Assembly: GCF_900188445.1 (NCBI RefSeq)
Contig: NZ_FZOR01000002.1
Location: forward strand, 303,140 to 367,139
Source: Actinomadura meyerae
GTDB taxonomy: Bacteria; Actinomycetota; Actinomycetes; Streptosporangiales; Streptosporangiaceae
Reading direction: 5' to 3'
Length of the DNA stretch: 64,000 nt
Each line of letters starts with the position of its first letter. Position 1 is the first letter of the stretch. The notes beneath the pieces are model-generated. The model was not told the origin of the DNA. It ran no database searches and was given only the letters and a program-made list of their open reading frames with translations. Position numbers and translations under genes: made by a program. Below are positions 37,045 through 45,348 of this stretch, in pieces.

Positions 37045-37788
37045 TCAAATCACCGGTTCGAAGCCGCTGATCCACGACTTCAGCTCGATGGTCAGGTCAC
37101 CCCACAGGCCGCTCACCAGCAGCACCCCGATGAGGACGAGCATCCCCCCGCCGATCCGCATGACCAGGGGGTAGTGGCGCTTCACGGCGCCGAACGCGCC
37201 GAGCGCCCTGCGGTAGGCGATCGCGGTGAGCACGAACGGGAGGCCGAGCCCGACACAGTACGCCAGCGACAGCAGCGCGCCGCGCTCCGCGCTCGCCTCG
37301 GTGATCGCGAGGCCCTGCACGGCGCCGAGCGTCGGCCCGATGCAGGGCGTCCAGCCGAGCCCGAACAGGACGCCGAGCAGCGGCGCGCCCGCGAGCCCCG
37401 CCGCCGGGAGCCTTCCCGACTTCACCGTCCGCTGCAGGCCGGGGATGAAGCCCATGAACGCCAGCCCGAACACGATCGTGACGGCGCCGAGCACGCGGGT
37501 GATCGTGTCCTGGTACTCCAGCAGCCACCGGCCCAGCCCGCCGAAGACCGCGCCGTAGCTGACGAACACGAGGCTGAAGCCCGCGATGAACAGCAGCGCC
37601 CCGGCGAGGAGCCGCCCCCGCCGCTGGTCGGCGAGGTCGGCGCCGGTCATCCCGGTCACGTACGACAGGTATCCGGGGACGAGCGGCAGGACGCACGGCG
37701 AGGCGAACGAGACGAGCCCGGCGAGCGCGGCGAGCGGCGCCGCCGCCACCAGCGACCCGCCGACCACCGTCTCGCTGACCGTGCTCAC
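37045..37788 (-). CDS. ccdA: Thiol-disulfide transporter CcdA
   Basis: A 247-residue, six-helix protein from GTG 37788 (4-bp overlap with resA). The paired redox cysteines are in SFASPCVLPLVPGYLSYVTG and LGWTPCIGPTLGAV. It passes reducing power from cytoplasmic thioredoxin to ResA outside the cell for apocytochrome c reduction. Confidence 0.95.
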   Translation of the reverse strand: MSTVSETVVGGSLVAAAPLAALAGLVSFASPCVLPLVPGYLSYVTGMTGADLADQRRGRLLAGALLFIAGFSLVFVSYGAVFGGLGRWLLEYQDTITRVLGAVTIVFGLAFMGFIPGLQRTVKSGRLPAAGLAGAPLLGVLFGLGWTPCIGPTLGAVQGLAITEASAERGALLSLAYCVGLGLPFVLTAIAYRRALGAFGAVKRHYPLVMRIGGGMLVLIGVLLVSGLWGDLTIELKSWISGFEPVI

Positions 37789-38375
37789 TTTTCCTGGACG
37801 ACCTTGGCGACCAGGGGGTTCAGCTTGGAGTACGTCGTCGCGCCGATGATGCGGGCGGCGACGCGGCCCTGCCGGTCGAGGACGAGGGTGCTCGGGATGG
37901 CGCTCGGCGGCACCTCCCGGAACGCCAGCGTGACCTGGCCGTCCGCGTCGAACAGGCTCGGGTAGGTCACCTTGAACTTGCGCTCGAACGCCTGGCCGTT
38001 GGCCTTGGAGTCCTTGAAGTTGACGCCGAGGAACTCGACGCCCTTCGCCTTGTTCTCGGTGTAGACCTGCTCCAGCGACGGGGCCTCGCCGCGGCACGGG
38101 GCGCACCACGACGCCCAGAAGTTGACGACGACGACCTTGCCCTTGAACTCCGACAGGTGGAACGCCTTGCCGTCGAGGCGCTGCCCGGAGACGTCCTGGA
38201 GGCCCTTGCGCGCGGCGGGCTTGTACTCGGTGACGTTGCCGTCGCCGGCGATGAAGCGGTTGTCGCCGCCGTCCGGCCCGCTCCCGGAGGCGCCGGTGCC
38301 GGCGCAGCCGGCCAGCAGGCCGCACAGCGCGGCGGCGGCAGCGGCGGCGCGCAGCGGGGAGACTCGGGGGCTCAA
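37785..38375 (-). CDS. resA: Thioredoxin-like lipoprotein ResA/TlpA
   Basis: A 196-residue lipoprotein: basic start, hydrophobic run and lipobox LAGC at about 21-24, then a thioredoxin fold with FWASWCAPCRGEAPSLEQVY holding the CxxC pair. It reduces the heme-binding cysteines of apocytochromes with electrons from CcdA. The start is TTG at 38375 behind AGGAGGG. It heads the operon. Confidence 0.92.
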   Translation of the reverse strand: MSPRVSPLRAAAAAAALCGLLAGCAGTGASGSGPDGGDNRFIAGDGNVTEYKPAARKGLQDVSGQRLDGKAFHLSEFKGKVVVVNFWASWCAPCRGEAPSLEQVYTENKAKGVEFLGVNFKDSKANGQAFERKFKVTYPSLFDADGQVTLAFREVPPSAIPSTLVLDRQGRVAARIIGATTYSKLNPLVAKVVQEK

Positions 38376-38388
38376 CGGACCCTCCTAC

Positions 38389-38405
38389 TACTACAAGACG
38401 TAGTA
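38389..38405. promoter_or_regulatory. Inverted repeat at the resA start region
   Basis: TACTAC-N5-GTAGTA, a perfect 6-bp-arm inverted repeat beginning 14 bp upstream of the resA start, next to the ribosome site. It may be an operator or leader hairpin. The inner CTAC-N5-GTAG is the same as the core at the toxin-antitoxin promoters. Confidence 0.4.
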
Positions 38406-38423
38406 CACAACTTAGCGGTGCGG

Positions 38424-39062
38424 TCAGGCACCCGCGACACTGGGGCCCTTCGCGATGCCGGCGGCGGGCTCGCAGTAGGCAACCTCCACCAGCCGGCTGC
38501 CCTCGAACGTCAGGCTCGTCAGGCTTGCCAGCCCGCATTCGCGGCGGCCCGGGTGGTGCCACAGCCGGCGGTGCTCGGCGTGCAGCCGCAGGATCCAGAT
38601 CGGCAGCTGGTGGCTGACGCACACGGCCTCGTGGCCGCGCGCCGCCTCCCGCGCCCGGATCACGGCGGCGCGCATCCGGGCGGCGAGCTGATTGTACGGC
38701 TCGCCCCAGGACGGCTTCAGGGGGTTGACCAGGTGGCGCCAGTGCTCGGGGCGGCGCAGCGACCCGGCCCCGGCCCCGAACGTCAGGCCCTCGAAGTGGT
38801 TGTCGGCCTCGATCAGACGATCGTCCACGGTGACGGGCAGGTCCATCGCGTCCGCGAGCGGTGCGGCGGTCTCCAGCGCGCGCTGCATCGGCGAGGAGAA
38901 CAGCGCGGTCACGTCCCGGTCGGTGAACCATTTGGCGGCGGCCTTCGCCATGAGGACCCCGTCCTCGCTCAGCCGGTACCCGGGCAGCCGCCCGTACAGG
39001 ATGCCCTCGGGGTTGTGCACCTCACCGTGCCGGAGCAGGTGAACGATCGTCGTGTCAGTCAT
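38424..39062 (-). CDS. Histidine phosphatase family protein
   Basis: A 212-residue phosphoglycerate mutase-like phosphatase. LLRHGEVHNPEG carries the phospho-acceptor His, SSPMQRALETA the arginine pocket, and CVSHQLPIW the second His. The E of the catalytic set is near ADNHFEGLTFG. Substrate unknown. It is upstream of the resA operon, with 48 bp between, and could be co-transcribed. Confidence 0.85.
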   Translation of the reverse strand: MTDTTIVHLLRHGEVHNPEGILYGRLPGYRLSEDGVLMAKAAAKWFTDRDVTALFSSPMQRALETAAPLADAMDLPVTVDDRLIEADNHFEGLTFGAGAGSLRRPEHWRHLVNPLKPSWGEPYNQLAARMRAAVIRAREAARGHEAVCVSHQLPIWILRLHAEHRRLWHHPGRRECGLASLTSLTFEGSRLVEVAYCEPAAGIAKGPSVAGA

Positions 39063-39135
39063 CGCGGTCAGGTTACCCGCGCCCGCCGCCCGCCCCGTCC
39101 CCCGGTCCCGCCGGGGAGACGGGGCGGCCGGGCGG

Positions 39136-41052
39136 TCAGATGCGGGTGGACGCGACGAACGCGCTGATGGCCTTGGCGGCCCGGTCGAGGTCGGCCTTGG
39201 CGGGCTTCGCGTCCTCCAGCCGCTGGGTGTACCAGTAGAACAGCGCGGCGTCGCAGATCGCCGCCTGCGCGGCGGGGGCCGTGCAGGTGATCGGCCAGGT
39301 CAGGCCGCGCGGCGTCAGGACGGCCAGCACCGCCTTCACGGCGGGCGAGGGCGGAAGATCGTCGGTCCCGGGACCGCGGCTGAGCACCGCCTGGTAGCCG
39401 GGCACGCCCGTCTCGAGCGGCTGCCGCGTCGAGAGGATCGACGTGCACTCCTCGCCCTGCGCCCGCTCGCGCTGCGCCTGGGGGGAGTCGGGGAAGTACT
39501 CGCAGAGCTGGATGCGGATGCCCCCGACCGAGCCCTGCCAGTTCTGCTCGACCAGGGCCGTGCCGAAGTCGCCGACCGAGCTGGCACCGGAGTTCGCGCC
39601 GACCGACGACTCGCACCGCTTGCCCGCCGGTCCGATCAGCAGCCCCTGCCCGGAGCTGTAGACGGCGGCGTTCTTCGGCAGCTTGATCTGCGCGGGGAGC
39701 GTCACCTTCGACGGCCCGTCCGTCGGAGTGATCACGGCTCCGGGCGCCTGGGTGACGCACGGCTTCACATCCGCGACGGCGGCCGCGACGACGGTCGGCG
39801 AGGGGCGCGGCGAGGGATCCTTGCCGCCGGTCACCTGCTGGACGGTGACGGCGCCCGCCCCGACGACCGCGGCCGTGCCGACCGCGGCGGCCGTGATGCC
39901 GAGGCCGCTGCCGAGGAACGCCTTGATCGCCGAGCCCGCGGCGACCTTCCCGGCGGCCGACGCCGTGCCCGCCCCGGACACCCCGGCGGCTCCGGACATC
40001 CCGGCGACCCCGGTCGCGGCGCCGGTCCCGGCGGCTCCGGCCGCCGCACCACCGGCCGCCGCACCACCGGCCGCCGCGCCTCCCGCCGCGGACGCCGCAC
40101 CCGCGGCCGAGGCCCCGCCGGCGGCCGCGGCGCCCGCCGCACCCGCCGCGCCCGCCGCGCCCGGCATCAGCCAGGCGGCGAGCGGGAACAGCGCGGCGAG
40201 CGCGACGGCGCCCGCGGACAGGGCGTGCACGCCCCGCGCCTCCCAGTCGCGTCCGTAGGCGGCCTGGGCGGTGCGCTCCAGGTCGTCCACGAACGCGGCG
40301 GCCCCGGCCGGACGGTCCTCCGGCGCCTTGGCCATGCCCTGCAGGACGAGCGGCCGCAGCGGCTCGGGCACCGGGTCGACGGGGATCTCCCCGGTGAGGT
40401 GGGCCCGCATCAGCTCGGCGCGCCCGCCGCCGTAGGGCCGCTGCCCGGTCACGCACTCCACGAAGACGCACGTCGCGGAGTACACGTCCGACCTGGGGGT
40501 CGCGACGTGCCGGCTCCACTGCTCCGGCGCCATGTAGTACGGGGTCCCGGCGCCGCCCGCCTCCTCACCGGCGGGCGTCGCGATGCCGAAGTCGACGAGG
40601 CGGCTCCGCCCGTCCGCCGGGACGACGACGTTCGCGGGCTTGTAGTCGCGGTGGACGACGCCGACCGCGTGCGCGGCGGCCAGCCCCAGCAGCGACCCCT
40701 TGAGGACGGCCAGCGCCGCCTCCGGGCCGAGCGCGCCGTGCCGTGCCAGCACCTCCTTGAGGGAGACGCCGTCGACGGCCTCCATCACGATCGCGGCGGT
40801 GTCCGGCCCCTCGACGAGCTGGAAGAGCCGCGCCACGTGCGGGCTGTTCGCGCGGCCGAGCATGAGCGCCTCGTGGCGCAGCCGCTCCCGGTCGGCCTCG
40901 TCCGCCCGCGCCGCCAGGTACTTGATCGCCACCGGGGTGCCGGACGCGTCGTGCCGGGCGAGCACGACCCGCCCCTGGGCGCCCGCGCCCAGCTCCCGCA
41001 CCTCGGTGTACCCGCCGACCCGCCAGGGGCCGGCCCGCCACTCGCCTTCCAT
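39136..41052 (-). CDS. Transmembrane Ser/Thr protein kinase (active type)
   Basis: A 638-residue PknB-type kinase. Glycine loop GAGAQG at 22-27, VAIK with K44, HRDYKPAN at 134-141, DFG at 154-156 and APEQW are all intact. A membrane segment (ALSAGAVALAALFPLAAWLM) lies near 290, then about 60 residues of Ala/Gly-rich linker with a repeated 15-bp DNA unit, then an extracellular domain of 230 residues with several cysteines and no recognised fold. The nearest relative in the window is the pseudokinase at 45349. Substrate unknown. Confidence 0.9.
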   Translation of the reverse strand: MEGEWRAGPWRVGGYTEVRELGAGAQGRVVLARHDASGTPVAIKYLAARADEADRERLRHEALMLGRANSPHVARLFQLVEGPDTAAIVMEAVDGVSLKEVLARHGALGPEAALAVLKGSLLGLAAAHAVGVVHRDYKPANVVVPADGRSRLVDFGIATPAGEEAGGAGTPYYMAPEQWSRHVATPRSDVYSATCVFVECVTGQRPYGGGRAELMRAHLTGEIPVDPVPEPLRPLVLQGMAKAPEDRPAGAAAFVDDLERTAQAAYGRDWEARGVHALSAGAVALAALFPLAAWLMPGAAGAAGAAGAAAAGGASAAGAASAAGGAAAGGAAAGGAAAGAAGTGAATGVAGMSGAAGVSGAGTASAAGKVAAGSAIKAFLGSGLGITAAAVGTAAVVGAGAVTVQQVTGGKDPSPRPSPTVVAAAVADVKPCVTQAPGAVITPTDGPSKVTLPAQIKLPKNAAVYSSGQGLLIGPAGKRCESSVGANSGASSVGDFGTALVEQNWQGSVGGIRIQLCEYFPDSPQAQRERAQGEECTSILSTRQPLETGVPGYQAVLSRGPGTDDLPPSPAVKAVLAVLTPRGLTWPITCTAPAAQAAICDAALFYWYTQRLEDAKPAKADLDRAAKAISAFVASTRI

Positions 41053-41138
41053 GATCGCGAAAACCTACCGAACAACGTTCGCCTTCGGCGACCCGGGCGG
41101 ACGCCGGGGCGGACCGGAAGAGGCCAGGCCGTACCAGA

Positions 41139-42077
41139 TCAGGCCGGCGCGGGAACCTCGGCGCGCACGCCGGTGGGCAGACCGGCCGGGACCGCCGCGC
41201 GCAGCGCGGTGACGGCGGCGCGGATCGCGGGACGCCGGGCCGCCTCCTCCCGCCACACCGCGTACACCCGGCGCGACAGCGGCGCGGACAGCGGCACGAT
41301 GGCGACGCCCGGCGGCACGTCGCAGCGGCCGAGGCGCGGCAGGATCACGTTGCCGAGCCCGGCCGCGACCAGGGAGAGCTGCGTCGCGAACTCGTAGGCC
41401 ATGTGGTCGATGCGGGGCTCGCTGCCGGCGGCGCGCAGCGTGCGCAGCAGCCAGTCGCAGCAGATGCTGTCCGGCACGGAGCTGATCCACGGGTCGCCGG
41501 AGAGCTCGCCGAGGTCGATCGCGGCGCGCCCGGCGAGGGGGTGGTCGGCGGGCAGCGCCACGTCCGCGACGTCGTCGCAGATGACGCCCTTGTGCAGGCC
41601 CTCGGGCAGGGGCAGCGGCTCGTTGTTCCAGTCCTGGACGACGGCCATGTCGAGGTCGCCGCGCGAGACGAGCGGCATGCTGCGCATCGGGTCCTCCTCG
41701 CGGAGCAGGACGCGCAGGTCGGGGTGGTCGGCGCGCAGGGCGCGCAGCGCGCTCGGCACGAGCCCGCGGACGGCGGTGGGGAACGCGGCGAGGGTGAGCT
41801 GGCCGACGACGGAGCCGCGGTGCGCCTCCAGGTCGGCCTGCGCCTGCTCGACGAGGGACAGGATCCGCTCGGCGTGGGCGACGAGGAGTTCGGCGGCGTC
41901 GGTCAGCCGGACGCCGCGGCCGTTGCGCTCCAGGAGCTTCTGCCCGGTCTCCCGCTCCAGCTTCGCGAGCTGCTGGGAGACGGCCGAGGTGGTGACGTGC
42001 AGGACGTCGGCGGCGGCGCTCACCGAGCCGTAGGTCGCGACCGAATGGAGGGCGCGGAGCCGTTCCAGATCAAGCAT
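41139..42077 (-). CDS. LysR-family transcriptional regulator
   Basis: A 312-residue LTTR. The N-terminal winged helix is LERLRALHSVATYGSVSAAADVLHVTTSAVSQQLAKLE, and the rest is the two-lobe effector domain. It is divergent from the EamA/DapA-like pair with a 73-bp gap, so it probably controls those genes and itself. Ligand unknown; a product of the DapA-like enzyme is one guess. Confidence 0.92.
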   Translation of the reverse strand: MLDLERLRALHSVATYGSVSAAADVLHVTTSAVSQQLAKLERETGQKLLERNGRGVRLTDAAELLVAHAERILSLVEQAQADLEAHRGSVVGQLTLAAFPTAVRGLVPSALRALRADHPDLRVLLREEDPMRSMPLVSRGDLDMAVVQDWNNEPLPLPEGLHKGVICDDVADVALPADHPLAGRAAIDLGELSGDPWISSVPDSICCDWLLRTLRAAGSEPRIDHMAYEFATQLSLVAAGLGNVILPRLGRCDVPPGVAIVPLSAPLSRRVYAVWREEAARRPAIRAAVTALRAAVPAGLPTGVRAEVPAPA

Positions 42078-42092
42078 GAAGCAATACTAAAA

Positions 42093-42113
42093 CGAGATGT
42101 CAAGAATTTCTCG
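42093..42113. promoter_or_regulatory. Candidate LysR operator
   Basis: CGAGA-N11-TCTCG, a 21-bp dyad in the 73-bp divergent gap between the LysR gene and the EamA gene. The N11 spacing is what LTTR sites have. Position supports it; binding is inferred. Confidence 0.5.
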
Positions 42114-42150
42114 CTTGTCCTAAAGAAAATGGCGGGGGCACGATCGGGGG

Positions 42151-43068
42151 ATGAGATCCCGCCACATCCTGCTGGCCACCGTGATCGCGGCGCTGTGGGG
42201 ATTCAACTTCGTGCCCATCAAGGTAGCGCTGGACGACTTCCCGCCGCTGCTCATGGCCGCCCTGCGCTTCACCGCCGCCGCGCTGCCCGCCGTGTTCTTC
42301 GTCCGCCGGCCGCCGGTCGCCGCCCGCTGGTTCGTGCTGATCGGGGTGCCGCTCGGCGTCGGCCAGTTCGGGCTGCTGTTCCTCGGCATGAACATGGGCA
42401 TGCCGGCGGGGCTCGCGTCGGTCGTCCTCCAGGTCCAGGCGATCTTCACGGCGCTGTTCGCGGGCGCGCTGCTGGGCGAGCGGCTCGGCGCCCGGCAGAT
42501 GGCGGGCATGGTCGTGGCGTTCTGCGGCGTCGCGCTGCTCGGCGCGGCGCGGGCGGAGGGCGGCTCCCCGGCCGGGGCGTTCCTGATCTGCCTCGGCGGC
42601 GCGGCGGCCTGGGGGCTGGCGAACGTCGGGATGCGGCGGATGAACCAGGCCGCCCGGGAACCGGTCGACGCGTTCGGGTTCATGGTGTGGATGTCGCTGG
42701 TGCCGCCGCTGCCGCTGCTCGCGCTCTCGCTGATCTTCGAGGGGCCGGGGGCTCTGCCGGACTCCGCCCGGCACCTGTCGGTCCCCGGGGTCGCCTCGCT
42801 CGCGTTCATCGCCTACGTCGCCACGCTGTTCGGCTTCGGCGCGTGGGGGTGGCTGATGCGCCGGTACGAGGCGGGGACGGTCGCCATGTACTCGCTGCTC
42901 GTCCCGCCGTTCGGGCTCCTGTCGGCGGCGCTCCTGCTGGACGAGCGGATGACGGCGGTGCAGCTCACCGGCGCCGCACTGATCATCGCGGGGGTCGCGG
43001 CCGGGACGATCCGGCTGGGGCGGCCCCTCGCCGCCCTCCGCCGGTACCGGGCCCGGGAGGTGAGCTGA
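42151..43068 (+). CDS. EamA-family exporter
   Basis: A 305-residue, ten-segment drug/metabolite transporter. It starts MRSRHILLATVIAALWGFNF and has the duplicated EamA architecture (IKVALDDFPPLLMAALRF in repeat one, MYSLLVPPFGLLSAALLLDE in repeat two). Often exports amino acids or related metabolites. It shares a promoter region with the LysR gene and is followed by the DapA-like gene with only one base between stop and GTG. Confidence 0.9.
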   Translation: MRSRHILLATVIAALWGFNFVPIKVALDDFPPLLMAALRFTAAALPAVFFVRRPPVAARWFVLIGVPLGVGQFGLLFLGMNMGMPAGLASVVLQVQAIFTALFAGALLGERLGARQMAGMVVAFCGVALLGAARAEGGSPAGAFLICLGGAAAWGLANVGMRRMNQAAREPVDAFGFMVWMSLVPPLPLLALSLIFEGPGALPDSARHLSVPGVASLAFIAYVATLFGFGAWGWLMRRYEAGTVAMYSLLVPPFGLLSAALLLDERMTAVQLTGAALIIAGVAAGTIRLGRPLAALRRYRAREVS

Positions 43069-43069
43069 C

Positions 43070-43939
43070 GTGCGCGGGATCCACGCCTCGCTCGTCACGC
43101 CGTTCACCCGCGCCGGCGAGGTGGACGCCGCGTCCCTCGAACGCCTCGCCGCCCACTGCCTCGCGAACGGCGTGGACGGGCTGGTCGCGCTCGGCACCAC
43201 CGGCGAGGCCGCCCTGCTCACGCCCGAGGAGCGGCGGACGGTCCTGGAGGTGTGCCGGGACGTCGCCCGCGGGTCCGGCGCGCCGCTGATCGTCGGCGCG
43301 GGGACGATGGGCACCGCCGACTCGGTCCGCCAGGCCCGCGAGCGCGCCGCGTTCGCGGACGCGCTGCTGGTCGTCGTCCCGTACTACCTGCGCCCGTCGG
43401 ACGAGGCCGTCGTCGAGCACTTCGCCGCCGTCGGCGCCGCCGTGGACGTCCCGCTCCTCCCGTACAACATCCCGTACCGGACGGGGAAGGCGCTGCCCGC
43501 CGAGACCCTCCTGCGGATCCTCGCGCTCGACTGCGTGGCCGGGATGAAGCACTGCGCGGGCGGCATCGACCACGACACGCTGACCATGCTGGCGTCCAGC
43601 CCCGGCAAGGCCGTCCTCTGCGGCGACGACGCGTACATCTACCCGATGCTGCGGCTCGGCGCCGCAGGAGGCATCGCCGCGTGCGCGTGCCTCGCGCCGT
43701 CCGCCTATGCGGCCATGGCCCGCGGGGACGGGACGGACGGCCTCAAGCTCCACAACGCGCTGCTCCCGATGGCGCAGGCGCTGTTCAGCGAACCTGCGCC
43801 CGCCGTCCTCAAGGCGTGCCTGGCCGAGGCGGGGCTGATCGACGACCCGGCGGTGCGCGCACCCCTGCGCGCACCGCACCCCGAGTCGGTGGCCACCGCC
43901 ATGGCGGCCTTCCACGCTCTCCCGGACGGCGCCCTCTAG
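43070..43939 (+). CDS. DapA-family (dihydrodipicolinate synthase-like) aldolase
   Basis: A 289-residue TIM-barrel lyase. GTTGEAALLTPEER is the pyruvate-carboxylate loop, PYNIPYRTG holds the catalytic tyrosine, and AGMKHCAGG the Schiff-base lysine. GTG start behind GGGAGG. Because it sits in a regulated LysR/EamA unit and not with lysine genes, a catabolic or specialised aldolase role is as likely as lysine synthesis. It ends 13 bp from the convergent hemL stop. Confidence 0.85.
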   Translation: MRGIHASLVTPFTRAGEVDAASLERLAAHCLANGVDGLVALGTTGEAALLTPEERRTVLEVCRDVARGSGAPLIVGAGTMGTADSVRQARERAAFADALLVVVPYYLRPSDEAVVEHFAAVGAAVDVPLLPYNIPYRTGKALPAETLLRILALDCVAGMKHCAGGIDHDTLTMLASSPGKAVLCGDDAYIYPMLRLGAAGGIAACACLAPSAYAAMARGDGTDGLKLHNALLPMAQALFSEPAPAVLKACLAEAGLIDDPAVRAPLRAPHPESVATAMAAFHALPDGAL

Positions 43940-43960
43940 GACGGGGCGCCCTCTAGGACG
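43928..43960. repeat. 16-bp direct repeat holding both convergent stop codons
   Basis: Two exact 16-bp copies (43928-43943 and 43945-43960) one base apart, each containing CTCTAGGACG. The plus-strand TAG in copy 1 ends the DapA-like gene; the minus-strand TAG in copy 2 ends hemL. Confidence 0.95.
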
Positions 43961-45248
43961 ACGCCTGGGCGGCCGCTCGGGCGGCGTGCGGGAGGGCGTC
44001 CAGGACGCGTCCCAGCGCCTCCTCGTCGTGCGCCGCCGACAGGAACCACACCTCGTACGCCGACGGCGGCAGGTACACGCCGCGCTCCAGCGCGGCGTGG
44101 AAGAACGCGGCGTACGCCTTGGTGTCCTGCCGCTGCGCGGCGGTGAAGTCGCCCACCGGCGCGTCGCTGAAGAAGACCGAGAACAGGCTGCCGGCGTTCT
44201 GCCGGACGTGCGGGACGCCCTCGCGCTCCAGCGCCTCCGACGCCGCCTTCCCGACGATCTCCGCCGACCGGTCGATGGCCGCGTACACCTCGGCGGTGGC
44301 GTTGCGCAGCGTGGCGAGCCCGGCGGCGGTCGCGAGCGGGTTCCCCGACAGGGTGCCCGCCTGGTAGACGGGCCCGGCCGGGGCGAGGTGGTCCATGATG
44401 TCGGCGCGGCCGCCGAACGCGGCGGCGGGCAGCCCGCCGCCCATCACCTTCCCGAACGTCACCAGGTCGCCGGCGACGCCCTCGATCCCGAACCAGCCGG
44501 ACGCGGACGCGCGGAACCCGGTGAGGACCTCGTCGATCACCAGCAGCGCGCCGTGCCGCTCGCACAGCCGCTTGAGCAGCGCGTTGAACCCCGCCAGCGG
44601 CGGCACGACGCCCATGTTGCACGGGACGGCCTCGGTGATGACGCACGCGATGTCGGGGCCGTGCTCGTCGAACGCCGCCTCCACGGCGGTGACGTCGTTG
44701 TAGGGCAGGATCAGCGTGTCCGCGGTCGTCGCGCCGGTGACGCCGGGCGTGTCGGGCAGCCCGAACGTGGCGACGCCCGACCCGGCCGCGGCGAGCAGCG
44801 CGTCCACGTGCCCGTGGTAGCAGCCCGCGAACTTCACGATCTTGGTGCGTCCGGTGTAGCCGCGCGCCAGCCGGATCGCCGACATCGTCGCCTCGGTCCC
44901 GGAGTTGACCAGCCGGACCTTCTCCACCGGGGCGCGCGCCACGATCTCCTCGGCGAGCTCCACCTCGCCGGGCGTGGGCGCGCCGTAGGAGGTGCCGTGC
45001 CCGGCCGCGTCCCGGACCGCCTCCACCACGGCCGGGTGCGCGTGCCCGAGGATCAGCGGGCCCCAGGAGCACACCAGGTCGACGTAGGTGTTCCCGTCGG
45101 CGTCCGTCAGGTACGGGCCCCGCCCGGACGCGATGAAGCGGGGCGTCCCGCCGACGGCGCCGAAGGCCCGCACCGGGGAGTTGACACCGCCGGGCACGAC
45201 CCCGGCGGCACGGTCGAACAACTGCCGAGAGCGATCGAAATCAGTCAC
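43953..45248 (-). CDS. hemL: Glutamate-1-semialdehyde 2,1-aminomutase
   Basis: A 431-residue PLP enzyme. [50 protein letters not shown] and [16 protein letters not shown] (PLP lysine) are the GSAM landmarks. It makes 5-aminolevulinate from the product of HemA, encoded in this window. GTG start with a direct repeat ACTGCAAC (45250-45271 region, two copies, 14-bp period) immediately upstream. It is apart from the rex-hem operon and on the same strand. Confidence 0.96.
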   Translation of the reverse strand: MTDFDRSRQLFDRAAGVVPGGVNSPVRAFGAVGGTPRFIASGRGPYLTDADGNTYVDLVCSWGPLILGHAHPAVVEAVRDAAGHGTSYGAPTPGEVELAEEIVARAPVEKVRLVNSGTEATMSAIRLARGYTGRTKIVKFAGCYHGHVDALLAAAGSGVATFGLPDTPGVTGATTADTLILPYNDVTAVEAAFDEHGPDIACVITEAVPCNMGVVPPLAGFNALLKRLCERHGALLVIDEVLTGFRASASGWFGIEGVAGDLVTFGKVMGGGLPAAAFGGRADIMDHLAPAGPVYQAGTLSGNPLATAAGLATLRNATAEVYAAIDRSAEIVGKAASEALEREGVPHVRQNAGSLFSVFFSDAPVGDFTAAQRQDTKAYAAFFHAALERGVYLPPSAYEVWFLSAAHDEEALGRVLDALPHAARAAAQASS

Positions 45249-45284
45249 GGTTGCAGTCTCTCAGTTGCAGTTCGGCGACTTGCC

Positions 45285-45314
45285 TTGACCTCGCGCCGTA
45301 CGGGCCGATATTCC
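45285..45314 (+). promoter_or_regulatory. Sigma70-like promoter of the pseudokinase gene
   Basis: TTGACC at 45285-45290, an 18-bp spacer and TATTCC at 45309-45314, 35 bp before the GTG at 45349. One of the few consensus-like promoters here. Confidence 0.5.
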
Positions 45315-45348
45315 ACCAAGTACGACATCGGAGGGATGGGCTTTCAAC

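Noticed and set aside
37045..38931. One long minus-strand frame joining ccdA to upstream sequence
   Set aside because: The upstream part is out-of-frame resA; ccdA begins at GTG 37788 in a 4-bp overlap.
40028..40150. GC-rich 15-bp repeats as a mobile or CRISPR-like array
   Set aside because: They encode the Ala/Gly linker of the kinase in frame; there are no spacers.
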